From Flavobacteriales bacterium (GTDB lineage: Bacteria; Bacteroidota; Bacteroidia; Flavobacteriales_D; Sanyastnellaceae): a DNA stretch of 64,000 nt. Both the position numbers and the translations under genes were made by a program. The stretch covers positions 682,001 to 746,000 of the forward strand of contig JAGYJM010000002.1 of assembly GCA_018402085.1 (NCBI GenBank), given 5' to 3'. Of the stretch, positions 58,401-64,000 are shown piece after piece. How positions within the stretch are numbered: the stretch's first letter is position 1; each line of letters opens with the position of its first letter. The notes under the pieces are model-generated. The model searched no databases. It was not told the DNA's origin and saw only the letters and a program-made list of their open reading frames with translations.

Positions 58401-61344
58401 GGTGTGCACCACCGCCTCCACCGGCAACAAGGAGCGGAGAATTCTGGCCGTTCACCCAAATGAATGAGCCGCCACCGCCGCCGCCACCGTAGTTGGTGCC
58501 GTTGTCATTAGGTTTAGTATCGCCTTGACCACCAACAACAATGTTGAGAGTTTCACCGGGGGTTACCTGAACAGTCGCTTCAATCTGAGCACCACGTCCT
58601 CCGATAGCCGCATCACCCGGGCTATTACCGCCCTGAGCTCCCATGGCATTGATGGTTACTTCAGTCACACCATCCGGTACCACCCATGTTTGAAGTGAAC
58701 CAGTGTAATCGAAAGTAGCATCTGCGTTTGATTGAGCGAGGTCATAGCAGTTACCGCAGTCATCAAGGATGAACGGACCGCCGCAGATTCCTGCACAGTC
58801 AACAGTAAATTCACAGCTACCATTATCGCATGGCGCATTCGGATCATAGTTACAAGCTGCCTGATCGAGACATCCGCCAGCGATACAGGAACCATCATCG
58901 ACATTTGCTGTAGGATCGTAGTTACATGCGGTATTGTCCATACAACCAGCCACAGCAGTGACTTCCTGACACCCGCTTTCTTCAACGAGGAATGTACGAG
59001 TGTATGTAAATCCACCACCTTGGCCGTTGCTTGTCCATGCCTCGAAAACAAATTCGAAGTAGAGATCACTGTCAGTGATTCTCATGGTCATGGTATGTGG
59101 AATGTCGAATGCATTATTAGGACCACCTATACCACTTTGGTAAACGGCATCTCTCCAGTTATCCCATGTATTAGGCGAGTCAAAGTCACCCCATTTCCAT
59201 GTGGTATTCAGCGGAGAGAGGTTTTGGTTGTGGCTTTGCTCGAAGGCTACATTGTAGATACCTTGTTGGTTCTGACGTGTAATGATGCAGGTAGGCGTGA
59301 TTTCATCCTGGTTAGCAGGGTCATTGAAGTCAGCGTAATCTGCTTTGGTGAATGTAACCACCGGTGCACCTTGGTACTCGTCACATTCGAGTACAGTACA
59401 CGAACCGTCGTCATAATCGGCTTCAGGGTCGTAGTTGTATGCTTCAGGGAGGGTACACCCACCGGTACAAGCCGCTTGAGCGACCTCGAGGCCGTAAGTA
59501 ATGATCACCAGACCGTCACCTGAGTTAGCTGCAGGCTGGTTTTCTTGATCTGAACCGGCGTTGAATGAACCACCGCCGCCGCCGGCGCCGTTGCAGTTGG
59601 TACCGCCGCCGCCGCCACCGGAGTAGCCGCCGCCGCCGCCACCACCCATAGGTGATGAACCACAGCCGTAGTTGAACTGGTTAGATCCGGCACCACCGCC
59701 GAAACCACCGGTAGAGTCACCACCGAGACCGCCGTTGACAAATGCCTGTCCGCCGTTAGCATCCTGGAATGATGTACCATCGGTGAAGAATCCACCTCCG
59801 CCACCGGCATTACCGATAGGTCCGCCGTTACCGTTGGTTGAGTATTCACCACCGTTACCATCTGTACCACCGGCACCACCGCCGTTGTCATTCGCATATT
59901 GCCCTGCGTTACCTGCTTCAGTGATTGCACCGCCGATGCCGGAGTAACCGTTGTTAGACTGGTTGTGTCCGGTACCGCCACCACCACCGGCGACAACAAG
60001 AGGAGTGTTGTCAGCGAGCGCGACGAATGTACCACCGCCACCGCCGTTACCGACCTGGTTAGGAGCTGTTTCACCTTCTTGTCCTACGAGGATGTTAAGT
60101 ACATCACCCGGAGTCACATCTACGGTGCCGGCCATGATGGCTCCTCGACCACCATTGCCCCCGCCTTGAGCACCGCGTGCTTCAATGCGGACAGCCGTAA
60201 CGCCTTCCGGCACGGTCCATGTGTCGATTTGTCCGGAGTACTCGAAGGTTACCTGACCGGAAGCCATATTGGCATCAATACAGTCGCCACATGAATCGAT
60301 GTAAGAAGCACCACCACAAACGCCGGCACAGTCGAACTCGTAAGCACATGAACCATCATCGATTTCAGCAGTGTCATCGTAGTTACATGCTTCCTGATCG
60401 AGACATCCGAGGTTGTAGGCACATGAACCGTCATCTTCGTTCGCCTGCGGATCGTAGTTATCGGCCACAGGATCTGTACATCCCGGATAGATACAAGAGC
60501 TGTCATCGAGCTCCGCCTCCATGTTGTAGTTCTGAGCCAGAGGATCCATACAACCTACCACAGCGAGGTATTCGTCACAGCCGCTTTCTTCCGGCAAGAA
60601 GGTACGTGTGTATTCGAAACCACCGCCTTGACCGTTGCCAGTCCATTGATCGAATTGAACTTCAAAGTAGAGGTCCGAATCAATAACGTGCATGGTCATG
60701 ACAGAGTTGCTTCCCTGACTGAGGGCGCTATTGGGTCCACCGAATGGGCTTTGGTATACCGCATCTCTCCAGTTATCGTAAGGATAAGGAGAGTTGATAT
60801 CGCCCCACTTCCACTCGGTATTGGCCGGAGAAGAGCTTTGGTTGTGGTTACCTTCAAGAGCAATGTTGAAGAGCCCTTGCGCATTCTGGCGCGTGATCAC
60901 ACAAGTAGGAGTGACCTGATCCTGGTTCTCCGGTTGGTTAAAGTCAGCATAATTGTCTTTCTGGAACTCTACCACGACATCACCGTCATACTCCGGACAG
61001 TCAAGCAGTGTACAAGATCCGTCATCGTAATCTGCATCCGGGTTGTAGTTGTATGCTTCGGGGATCATACAGCCACCGATACAAGGAGTAAGGACTTCGC
61101 CAAGAGTGATAACAATGAGACCATCACCTTCACGAACACCACCTTCGTTATCCTGATCGGTTCCGATGTTGTAGGAACCACCGCCTCCACCATAGGTAGA
61201 GAAGCTGCTCCAATCACCAGCAGCACCCCCACCGGAGTAACCGCCTCCACCACCTGGCGAACCGGAGTTCTCCGGCACCACCGCCGCCGAATCCACCGTA
61301 GTGGCTATTGCCGTAGCACGAAGTGTTTCCGGCGCCACCAGCAC
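52411..61344 (-). CDS. Giant glycine-rich secreted multidomain protein, C-terminal part (frameshifted from the ORF at 61214..63130)
   Basis: 2977-residue ORF; the first 30 or so residues are out of frame with the real gene, whose reading frame joins at about 61264. Module order from the frameshift: rest of glycine-rich module B1, W1, C1, W2, A2, B2, W3, C2, W4, D, an eight-fold repeat array, W5, and the tail. Glycine-rich modules (about 260 residues) run from F(D/E)YSGxxxTWTVPEGVT to GGGGSFN..GxGxVxIxY, like the ALK/LTK glycine-rich domain. W modules (about 155 residues: VTFTKADYADF, ITRQNQQGIYN, WKWGD, GGGFTYTRTFL) look like beta sandwiches common in Bacteroidota surface proteins. Between them lie GCTDPxAxNYxP-DDGSC repeats. 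The end, CPEDLNDDGLVNSSDLLQFL, is a single dockerin-like EF-hand; no T9SS domain is seen. Confidence 0.88.
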   Translation of the reverse strand: MLVAPETLRATAIATTVDSAAVVPENSGSPGGGGGYSGGGAAGDWSSFSTYGGGGGSYNIGTDQDNEGGVREGDGLIVITLGEVLTPCIGGCMIPEAYNYNPDADYDDGSCTLLDCPEYDGDVVVEFQKDNYADFNQPENQDQVTPTCVITRQNAQGLFNIALEGNHNQSSSPANTEWKWGDINSPYPYDNWRDAVYQSPFGGPNSALSQGSNSVMTMHVIDSDLYFEVQFDQWTGNGQGGGFEYTRTFLPEESGCDEYLAVVGCMDPLAQNYNMEAELDDSSCIYPGCTDPVADNYDPQANEDDGSCAYNLGCLDQEACNYDDTAEIDDGSCAYEFDCAGVCGGASYIDSCGDCIDANMASGQVTFEYSGQIDTWTVPEGVTAVRIEARGAQGGGNGGRGAIMAGTVDVTPGDVLNILVGQEGETAPNQVGNGGGGGTFVALADNTPLVVAGGGGGTGHNQSNNGYSGIGGAITEAGNAGQYANDNGGGAGGTDGNGGEYSTNGNGGPIGNAGGGGGFFTDGTSFQDANGGQAFVNGGLGGDSTGGFGGGAGSNQFNYGCGSSPMGGGGGGGYSGGGGGGTNCNGAGGGGGSFNAGSDQENQPAANSGDGLVIITYGLEVAQAACTGGCTLPEAYNYDPEADYDDGSCTVLECDEYQGAPVVTFTKADYADFNDPANQDEITPTCIITRQNQQGIYNVAFEQSHNQNLSPLNTTWKWGDFDSPNTWDNWRDAVYQSGIGGPNNAFDIPHTMTMRITDSDLYFEFVFEAWTSNGQGGGFTYTRTFLVEESGCQEVTAVAGCMDNTACNYDPTANVDDGSCIAGGCLDQAACNYDPNAPCDNGSCEFTVDCAGICGGPFILDDCGNCYDLAQSNADATFDYTGSLQTWVVPDGVTEVTINAMGAQGGNSPGDAAIGGRGAQIEATVQVTPGETLNIVVGGQGDTKPNDNGTNYGGGGGGGSFIWVNGQNSPLLVAGGGGGAHQNTAGGAGQTGQNGGNSSSGYAGGIGGAGGGGSDGCAGAGGGGWNSPGATSGCINGINLEGGGSFDTFFGGQCTNGCNGTGNSGVDGGYGGGGACWHGGGGGGGYSGGGGGNNSSGNGGGGGSFNEGVLLNAVAGAREGNGQVIITYANAPDCVAGCTDPNADNYNPEANFEDGTCLYDSGCTDDTACNYDPDAINDNGLCAYEFDCAGVCGGSAFVNPCGDCEDPNQVNEVVTFEYSGSIETWTVPEDVTSVRIEVFGAQGGGGFNSLDGGLGAYMSGTFSVTPGEQYDILVGQMGGTGGDTDDPHGNENGGGGGSFVVRAADDTPYIIAGGGGGGPAINYGNSCARDLEAANGQITEEGANAECNGTGNGGSDGNGGSRTGSYSGGAGGGFFTDGADGQAHCNTPQGGRSYLNGGAGGAGNTSCYGNSHYGGFGGGGAGELGSPGGGGGYSGGGAAGDWSSFSTYGGGGGSYNIGTDQDNEGGVREGDGLIVITLGEVLTPCIGGCMIPEAYNYNPDADYDDGSCTLLDCPEYDGDVVVEFQKDNYTDFNQPENQDQVTPTCVITRQNAQGLFNIALEGNHNQSSSPANTEWKWGDINSPYPYDNWRDAVYQSPFGGPNSALSQGSNSVMTMHVIDSDLYFEVQFDQWTCCASGGGFQYTRTFLPEESGCEEYLAVVGCMDPLAQNYNMEAELDDSSCIYPGCTDPVADNYDPQANEDDGSCAYNLGCLDQEACNYDDTAEIDDGSCAYEFDCAGVCGGASYIDSCGDCIDANMASGQVTFEYSGQIDTWTVPEGVTAVRIEARGAQGGGNGGRGAIMAGTVDVTPGDVLNILVGQEGETAPNQVGNGGGGGTFVALADNTPLVVAGGGGGTGHNQSNNGYSGIGGAITEAGNAGQYANDNGGGAGGTDGNGGEYSTNGNGGPIGNAGGGGGFFTDGTSFQDANGGQAFVNGGLGGDSTGGFGGGAGSNQFNYGCGSSPMGGGGGGGYSGGGGGGTNCNGAGGGGGSFNAGSDQENQPAANSGDGLVIITYGLEVAQAACTGGCTLPEAYNYDPEADYDDGSCTVLECDEYQGAPVVTFTKADYADFNDPANQDEITPTCIITRQNQQGIYNVAFEQSHNQNLSPLNTTWKWGDFDSPNTWDNWRDAVYQSGIGGPNNAFDIPHTMTMRITDSDLYFEFVFEAWTSNGQGGGFTYTRTFLVEESGCQEVPAVVGCMDSEADNYDPSYNIDDPASCEYLGCTDVSADNYDPAANIDDDSCIYSGCMDQAACNYNPAASNDDGSCIYVVDCAGNCGGNFLVDDCGNCYDPTASTNNFVFNFSGSVQQFVVPAEVAEIRIEVYGAQGGSADGQGGGLGAMIAGNFDVTTGDQFFIYPGQAGENGDGQFSYAGGGGGSFVTDQSGTLLMAAGGGGGSAGDPNNGNIHASVTENGNDGYSPNSPDNYGIGGAGGNGASNNANTCGGNGAGYLTDGEASFCAIDGQMTAGQAFVNGAQGGTSACGAGIAGGYGGGGGGGCHGAGGGGGYSGGGGSYGIGGNGGGGGSYNTANSPAAMAQANTGNGRVVVYLLETPICEPGCTDENADNYNPEATDDDGSCIISGCTNDQADNYNPEANNDDGSCVISGCTNDQADNYNPDANNDDGSCIITGCTDPIADNYNPEANNDDGSCIISGCTDQTADNYNPLANTDDGSCIIGGCTYEDATNFNVDANYDDGSCIFDIAVDIPGCADSNAVNYNSAVTVDDGSCIYVGCTDPVASNYNAMASIDDGSCTILDCFEGEVSVTFTKENNADWTLPENQDRITENIWIARANSQGLFNAFDQDGWPGNAVGGPSNTVWKLGATDEPGDYTTWIEAADSNPNLYCNNDTQWSMHIVGTNLYFDVVWHSWTGGNNGGGFSYTRTLNTELSDCNEVPLVYGCTNSGACNYNADATYDEGDCDFSCVGCTYPDADNYDASATIDSGECIYIDNCPEDLNDDGLVNSSDLLQFLGSFGAPCE
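53091..53676 (-). repeat. Eight tandem 24-residue GCT(D/N)-DDGSC repeats
   Basis: Within the giant gene, units of 72 bp encode variants of GCTNDQADNYNPEANNDDGSC followed by three linker residues (VIS, IIT, IIG). Two Cys per unit, plus the Asp/Asn-rich loop DxNNDDGS that resembles thrombospondin type 3 or EF-hand calcium loops. The DNA copies differ at synonymous sites, so the array is old but maintained. Confidence 0.9.
54771..57738 (-). repeat. Long direct repeat copy 1 in the giant gene
   Basis: 2,968 bp nearly identical to 58962-61930 (offset 4191 bp, 4192 beyond the frameshift). 4191 is divisible by three, so the duplication is in frame and copies modules B, W, C and W. Few scattered differences (for example 56757 T/C) apart from one divergent patch at 56392-56473. 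Confidence 0.93.
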
Positions 61345-61930
61345 CTCCGTTTAGGTAAGAGCGTCCACCTTGAGGTGTGTTACAGTGGGCTTGCCCATCG
61401 GCACCATCAGTGAAGAATCCTCCACCTGCACCGCCGCTGTATGAGCCTGTGCGACTACCGCCGTTTCCATCTGAGCCACCGTTTCCTGTGCCATTACATT
61501 CTGCATTAGCACCTTCTTCAGTGATTTGACCGTTTGCGGCTTCAATATCGCGAGCGCAGCTATTTCCATAGTTAATTGCAGGGCCACCGCCGCCTCCACC
61601 GGCAATGATGTATGGAGTGTCATCTGCAGCGCGAACAACAAATGATCCGCCACCGCCACCGTTTTCGTTGCCGTGTGGGTCATCGGTATCGCCTCCGGTT
61701 CCGCCCATTTGGCCAACCAGGATATCATATTGTTCACCGGGTGTTACGCTGAACGTACCACTCATGTATGCACCGAGCCCGCCGTCGAGGCTATTGAAAC
61801 CACCGCCGCCCTGAGCGCCGAATACTTCAATTCGAACGGATGTTACATCTTCAGGCACTGTCCATGTTTCGATACTACCTGAATACTCAAATGTAACTAC
61901 CTCATTCACTTGGTTCGGGTCTTCACAATC
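58962..61930 (-). repeat. Long direct repeat copy 2 in the giant gene
   Basis: Partner of 54771-57738; carries the one-base insertion at 61264. The flanking A modules (57960-58730 and 62150-62930) are also related at the same spacing but visibly more diverged, so the original duplication unit was about 4.2 kb and only 3 kb has been kept identical. Confidence 0.93.
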
Positions 61931-63130
61931 ACCACAAGGGTTAATAAATGCCGGACCGCCACAAGTACCGCCGCAATCAAATTCGTAAGCACAAGAACCA
62001 TCGTCAATGATCGCGATAGGGTCATAATTACAAGCTAACTCATCAAGACACCCTAAGTCGAAAGAACAGCTTCCATCGTCATCTGTTGCTTCGTCGTTAT
62101 AGTTGTCAGCTGAAGGGTCAGTACAACCCAATACACATAGGGGAGTGTTATCAAAGCTGATGATTACAATACCGTTGCCACTTCCAACTCCTTCATTGCT
62201 TTCAACAAGAACACCGGCGTTAAAGCTTCCTCCGCCACCGCCGTTCCCGGAGCTGTTATTGCCGCCGCCACCACCGGAGTAGCCGCCGCCGCCGCCGCCG
62301 CCGTGCCAGCAGGCACCGCCACCACCGTAGCCACCATCAACGCCTGAGTTTCCTGTACCATTGCAACCATTGGTGCACTGACCACCGAAGAAAGTGTCAA
62401 AGCTGCCACCACCTTCGAGGTTGATACCGTTGATGCATCCTGAAGTAGCTCCAGGGGAGTTCCAGCCTCCGCCGCCTGCGCCGGCACAGCCGTCGCTTCC
62501 GCCGCCTCCGGCACCACCGATGCCACCGGCGTACCCACTGCTTGAGTTACCGCCGTTCTCACTTGTTAGTCCGGGTCCACCGGCCGTATTTTGGTGTGCA
62601 CCACCGCCTCCACCGGCAACAACGAGCGGAGAGTTCTGGCCGTTGACCCATATGAATGAGCCGCCACCGCCGCCGCCACCGTAGTTGGTGCCGTTGTCAT
62701 TTGGTTTAGTATCGCCTTGACCACCAACTACAATGTTGAGGGTTTCGCCGGGAGTTACCTCGACGGATGCAATCACCTGAGCTCCGAGGCCTCCGATAGC
62801 CGCATCACCCGGGCTGTTGCCGCCTTGAGCGCCGGTAGCATCAACTGTGATTTCAGTTACACCTTCCGGCACCTCCCAAGTTTGAAGGCTTCCTGTGAAA
62901 TCAAATATTGCTTCGCCATTTGTGATAGGAGAATAGCAATTGCCGCAGAGGTCAAGGATAAAATCACCTCCACAAACACCATTACAGTCTATTGTCCAAA
63001 CACATGAACCGTCATCAGTGATGGCTGCAGGATCGAAATTACAAGCTGATTGTGCTGTACATCCTGATTGAGCTGAGCCTTGAAAAGACATGAACAGCCC
63101 GATTAGAGCAAGTAGTAAAAAACGTAGCAT
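61214..63130 (-). CDS. Giant glycine-rich secreted protein, N-terminal part (frame interrupted near 61264)
   Basis: 638-residue ORF with the signal peptide MLRFLLLALIGLFMSFQGSAQ, so this is the true start of the gene. It continues with a GCTAQSACNFDPAA-DDGSC repeat, CNGVCGGDFILDLCGNCY (Cys-rich linker), glycine-rich module A1 (62150-62930), two more GC(T/L)D repeats and most of module B1. At 61264 one extra base shifts the frame and the last 18 residues (LRFARWWRRLLRWGCCW) are nonsense relative to the internal copy, which reads GELGSPGGGGGYSGGG. With the base removed the gene would be 52411..63130, about 3,572 residues. Extracellular, predicted adhesin or matrix protein; calcium binding by the Asp repeats is inferred. 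Confidence 0.88.
   Translation of the reverse strand: MLRFLLLALIGLFMSFQGSAQSGCTAQSACNFDPAAITDDGSCVWTIDCNGVCGGDFILDLCGNCYSPITNGEAIFDFTGSLQTWEVPEGVTEITVDATGAQGGNSPGDAAIGGLGAQVIASVEVTPGETLNIVVGGQGDTKPNDNGTNYGGGGGGGSFIWVNGQNSPLVVAGGGGGAHQNTAGGPGLTSENGGNSSSGYAGGIGGAGGGGSDGCAGAGGGGWNSPGATSGCINGINLEGGGSFDTFFGGQCTNGCNGTGNSGVDGGYGGGGACWHGGGGGGGYSGGGGGNNSSGNGGGGGSFNAGVLVESNEGVGSGNGIVIISFDNTPLCVLGCTDPSADNYNDEATDDDGSCSFDLGCLDELACNYDPIAIIDDGSCAYEFDCGGTCGGPAFINPCGDCEDPNQVNEVVTFEYSGSIETWTVPEDVTSVRIEVFGAQGGGGFNSLDGGLGAYMSGTFSVTPGEQYDILVGQMGGTGGDTDDPHGNENGGGGGSFVVRAADDTPYIIAGGGGGGPAINYGNSCARDIEAANGQITEEGANAECNGTGNGGSDGNGGSRTGSYSGGAGGGFFTDGADGQAHCNTPQGGRSYLNGGAGGAGNTSCYGNSHYGGFGGGGAGELRFARWWRRLLRWGCCW
61255..61275 (-). 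other. Frameshift site in the giant gene
   Basis: Here the minus strand reads GCCGGAGAACTCCGGTTCGCC; the equivalent place in the internal copy (57064-57083) reads GCCGGCGAACTCGGTTCGCC. One C is inserted (CTCCGG versus CTCGG) and one A/C substitution is nearby. No slippery heptamer is present, so a programmed shift is unlikely; mutation or assembly/sequencing error remain. Confidence 0.8.
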
Positions 63131-63354
63131 TTTGGTTAATTTAATTAGTCGCCATAAAAATACATGTTTCCTTCTAAAAGATCAGCTACAATAGATCGTT
63201 TTGTTTCTGATTCGATAAACGTGTTTTTTTGACCGACGAAGCATGAAGAATGAGGTGATGAAAGGTCGGATATTAAGTTTAAATGGCACAATAAACCGAA
63301 TAAGTCAGTGTGGTCTGGCGACAGGTATTGTTGCGTTTTACTGTTGAGTCTTAA
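63131..63354. other. Upstream region of the giant gene
   Basis: 224 bp between the giant gene ATG and the 3' element of the next gene; must contain its promoter. A sequence TATTTTTA on the minus strand (about 30 bases before the ATG) is close to the -7 box but lacks the final G. Nothing else recognised; the 85-aa minus ORF at 63145..63402 lacks coding character and runs through the 3' element. Confidence 0.5.
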
Positions 63355-63479
63355 CATCCGCCGCTTTTGCGGCGCACTGAAAAGTAAACTACTGAACGAC
63401 AAGTCACATTGAGCCCCAAGGCAAGCCGGTTCGTTATATCGTAAGAAAGAAAAAGCCCCCTCAAATGAGGAGGCTTTTT
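63355..63479 (-). repeat. Conserved 3' element, copy 2 (behind the right-edge gene)
   Basis: 125 bp, near identical to 52263-52390: hairpin GCCGC-TTTT-GCGGC, then GCACTGAAAAGTAAACTACT and on to the terminator at 63450-63479. Starts 17 bases after the stop of the right-edge gene. Confidence 0.93.
63450..63479 (-). terminator. Terminator behind the right-edge Cys/Asp-repeat gene
   Basis: AAAAAGCCCCCTC-AAAT-GAGGAGGCTTTTT, near perfect stem with T-runs on both sides, same design as at 52358-52390. Confidence 0.85.
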
Positions 63480-63496
63480 ACAAAAGTCATAGGTTG

Positions 63497-64000
63497 TTAT
63501 TCACCAATGTCAGTACAGGTAAGACTGTAGAACGACAAGAAGATGAGCAGGTCAGCTGAATTGACGATCAAATCGCCATTAAGGTCAGCCGGACATTCAT
63601 TGAACGGAACACACTGTTCGATTTCCGGATCCCAGAATGTATCCGGGCCGCAATAGATTTCTCCGTCTTCGCCGTAAGCACACAGGCTATTATCTTCAAC
63701 ATTTGCGTACACCTGATAGTTGAGAGCGGCAGGATCCATACAGCCCGGGCGAGGCATTTCGCAGGCACCGTTGTCAATATTTGCGGCAGGATCGTAATTC
63801 AGAGCCTGAATATCCATGCATCCGTAGATGTCATACGTACATGAGCCATCGTCTTGATCTGCATCAGGGTTGAAGTTGTTTGCGGTCCAGTCAGTGCAGC
63901 CTTGAACGAATGGCACACAGCTACCGTCGTCTATGGTCGCTTGTTCATTATAATTTGCCGCTTCGGGATCGGTGCAACCGAGCACATCACCGCAGGTACA
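63497..64000 (-). CDS. Secreted Cys/Asp-repeat protein with dockerin-like tail (partial, N-terminus beyond window)
   Basis: The frame is open to the right edge (CTCGDVLGCTDPEAANYNEQ...), so the GTG at 63985 in the ORF track is internal. Visible are four GC(T/M)DxxAxNYxP-type repeats with DDGSC or variants (DNGAC, DNSLC), a short linker with DTFWDPEIEQCVPFNECP, and the tail CPADLNGDLIVNSADLLIFL, homologous to the tail of the giant gene: one EF-hand-like DLNGDxxVNSxDLL loop between two Cys. Paralogous neighbour of the giant gene on the same strand with the same 3' element behind it. Export and surface location inferred from the family. Confidence 0.85.
   Translation of the reverse strand, partial: CTCGDVLGCTDPEAANYNEQATIDDGSCVPFVQGCTDWTANNFNPDADQDDGSCTYDIYGCMDIQALNYDPAANIDNGACEMPRPGCMDPAALNYQVYANVEDNSLCAYGEDGEIYCGPDTFWDPEIEQCVPFNECPADLNGDLIVNSADLLIFLSFYSLTCTDIGE

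Noticed and set aside
61255-61275. Programmed ribosomal frameshift in the giant gene
   Set aside because: No slippery heptamer or downstream pseudoknot-like structure, and the equivalent internal copy needs no shift. A mutation or sequencing error is simpler.
52683-62562. Other minus-strand ORFs rich in Val/Ala/Thr inside the giant gene (for example 55314..55883, 58002..58430)
   Set aside because: Frame-shadow translations of GGN-rich DNA, repeated with the same 4191-bp period; no independent support.
1-64000. tRNA, rRNA or riboswitch genes
   Set aside because: I looked in the intergenic gaps for cloverleaf-like ends and GGTTCGA arms and for known riboswitch cores and saw none; a covariance-model scan would be the decisive test.

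Overview
This 64 kb window is a chromosomal stretch of a Bacteroidota bacterium, most likely a marine Flavobacteriales (Cryomorphaceae/Crocinitomicaceae-like). The evidence is two type IX secretion (T9SS) C-terminal sorting domains, an XrtF-type exosortase with its associated membrane protein, DUF4252 proteins behind an ECF sigma factor, a fused glutamate formimidoyltransferase/cyclodeaminase, several TAnnTTTG (-7) promoter boxes and scarce Shine-Dalgarno sites. The species cannot be named from the sequence. I see no rRNA, tRNA, CRISPR array, phage or intact insertion sequence.

Layout. 0-3.6 kb: 5'-truncated view of a SAM methyltransferase, a GT2 glycosyltransferase, an O-antigen ligase/polymerase-like protein and a transglutaminase-like protein. 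3.6-7.2 kb (minus): CTP synthase, an AI-2E-type exporter and a SixA-like phosphatase. 7.3-8.8 kb: DtxR/MntR regulator plus ZIP metal transporter. 8.8-11.5 kb (minus): a compact protein-sorting cassette (PID-CTERM substrate, XrtF exosortase, XrtF-associated protein) downstream of Mpl (murein tripeptide recycling ligase). 11.6-14.5 kb: two membrane proteins and a T9SS-exported trypsin-fold protein that has lost its catalytic histidine. 14.7-18.5 kb: a tightly coupled six-gene operon (ECF sigma, putative anti-sigma, two DUF4252 proteins, ABC ATPase and permease). 18.6-28 kb: Kazal-repeat secreted protein, MacB-like permease, aconitase, PdeM nuclease, MORN-like protein, S41 protease, lipoprotein. 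27.6-30.2 kb: SPFH/zinc-ribbon membrane-stress pair and a YvlD-like protein. 30.7-34.2 kb: three-gene glycosyltransferase operon. 34.2-36 kb: a GIY-YIG domain gene embedded in octamer repeats and four long tandem repeats. 36-40 kb (minus): QEGLA metalloprotease/N-formylglutamate-amidohydrolase fusion, ATP-grasp ligase and an outer-membrane protein, separated by palindromes and a 7-bp tandem repeat. 40-46.7 kb: histidine catabolism enzymes HutI and FtcD on either side of an NtrC-type two-component pair and the stress genes dps, csbD-like and a lipoprotein. 46.9-51.7 kb: patatin-like membrane lipase, DUF3817, DUF389 and GreA/B-like proteins.

The last 12 kb (minus strand) is the most unusual part. 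It holds a gene of about 10.7 kb for a secreted, multi-domain protein built from seven glycine-rich modules resembling the ALK/LTK glycine-rich domain, five beta-sandwich-like modules, and many GCTDP...DDGSC calcium-type repeats, ending in a single dockerin-like EF-hand. It carries a 2.97 kb near-identical internal duplication (offset 4191 bp) and is broken by a one-base frameshift inside that repeat. A second gene with the same Cys/Asp repeats and the same dockerin-like tail runs off the right edge, and both genes are followed by the same 125-bp 3' element with terminator.

Taken together the window looks like core metabolism interleaved with envelope and surface-protein functions. The best candidates for undescribed biology are the giant glycine-rich surface protein family and its recombination, the one-substrate XrtF/PID-CTERM cassette, and the ATP-grasp/QEGLA operon with its palindromic upstream region.
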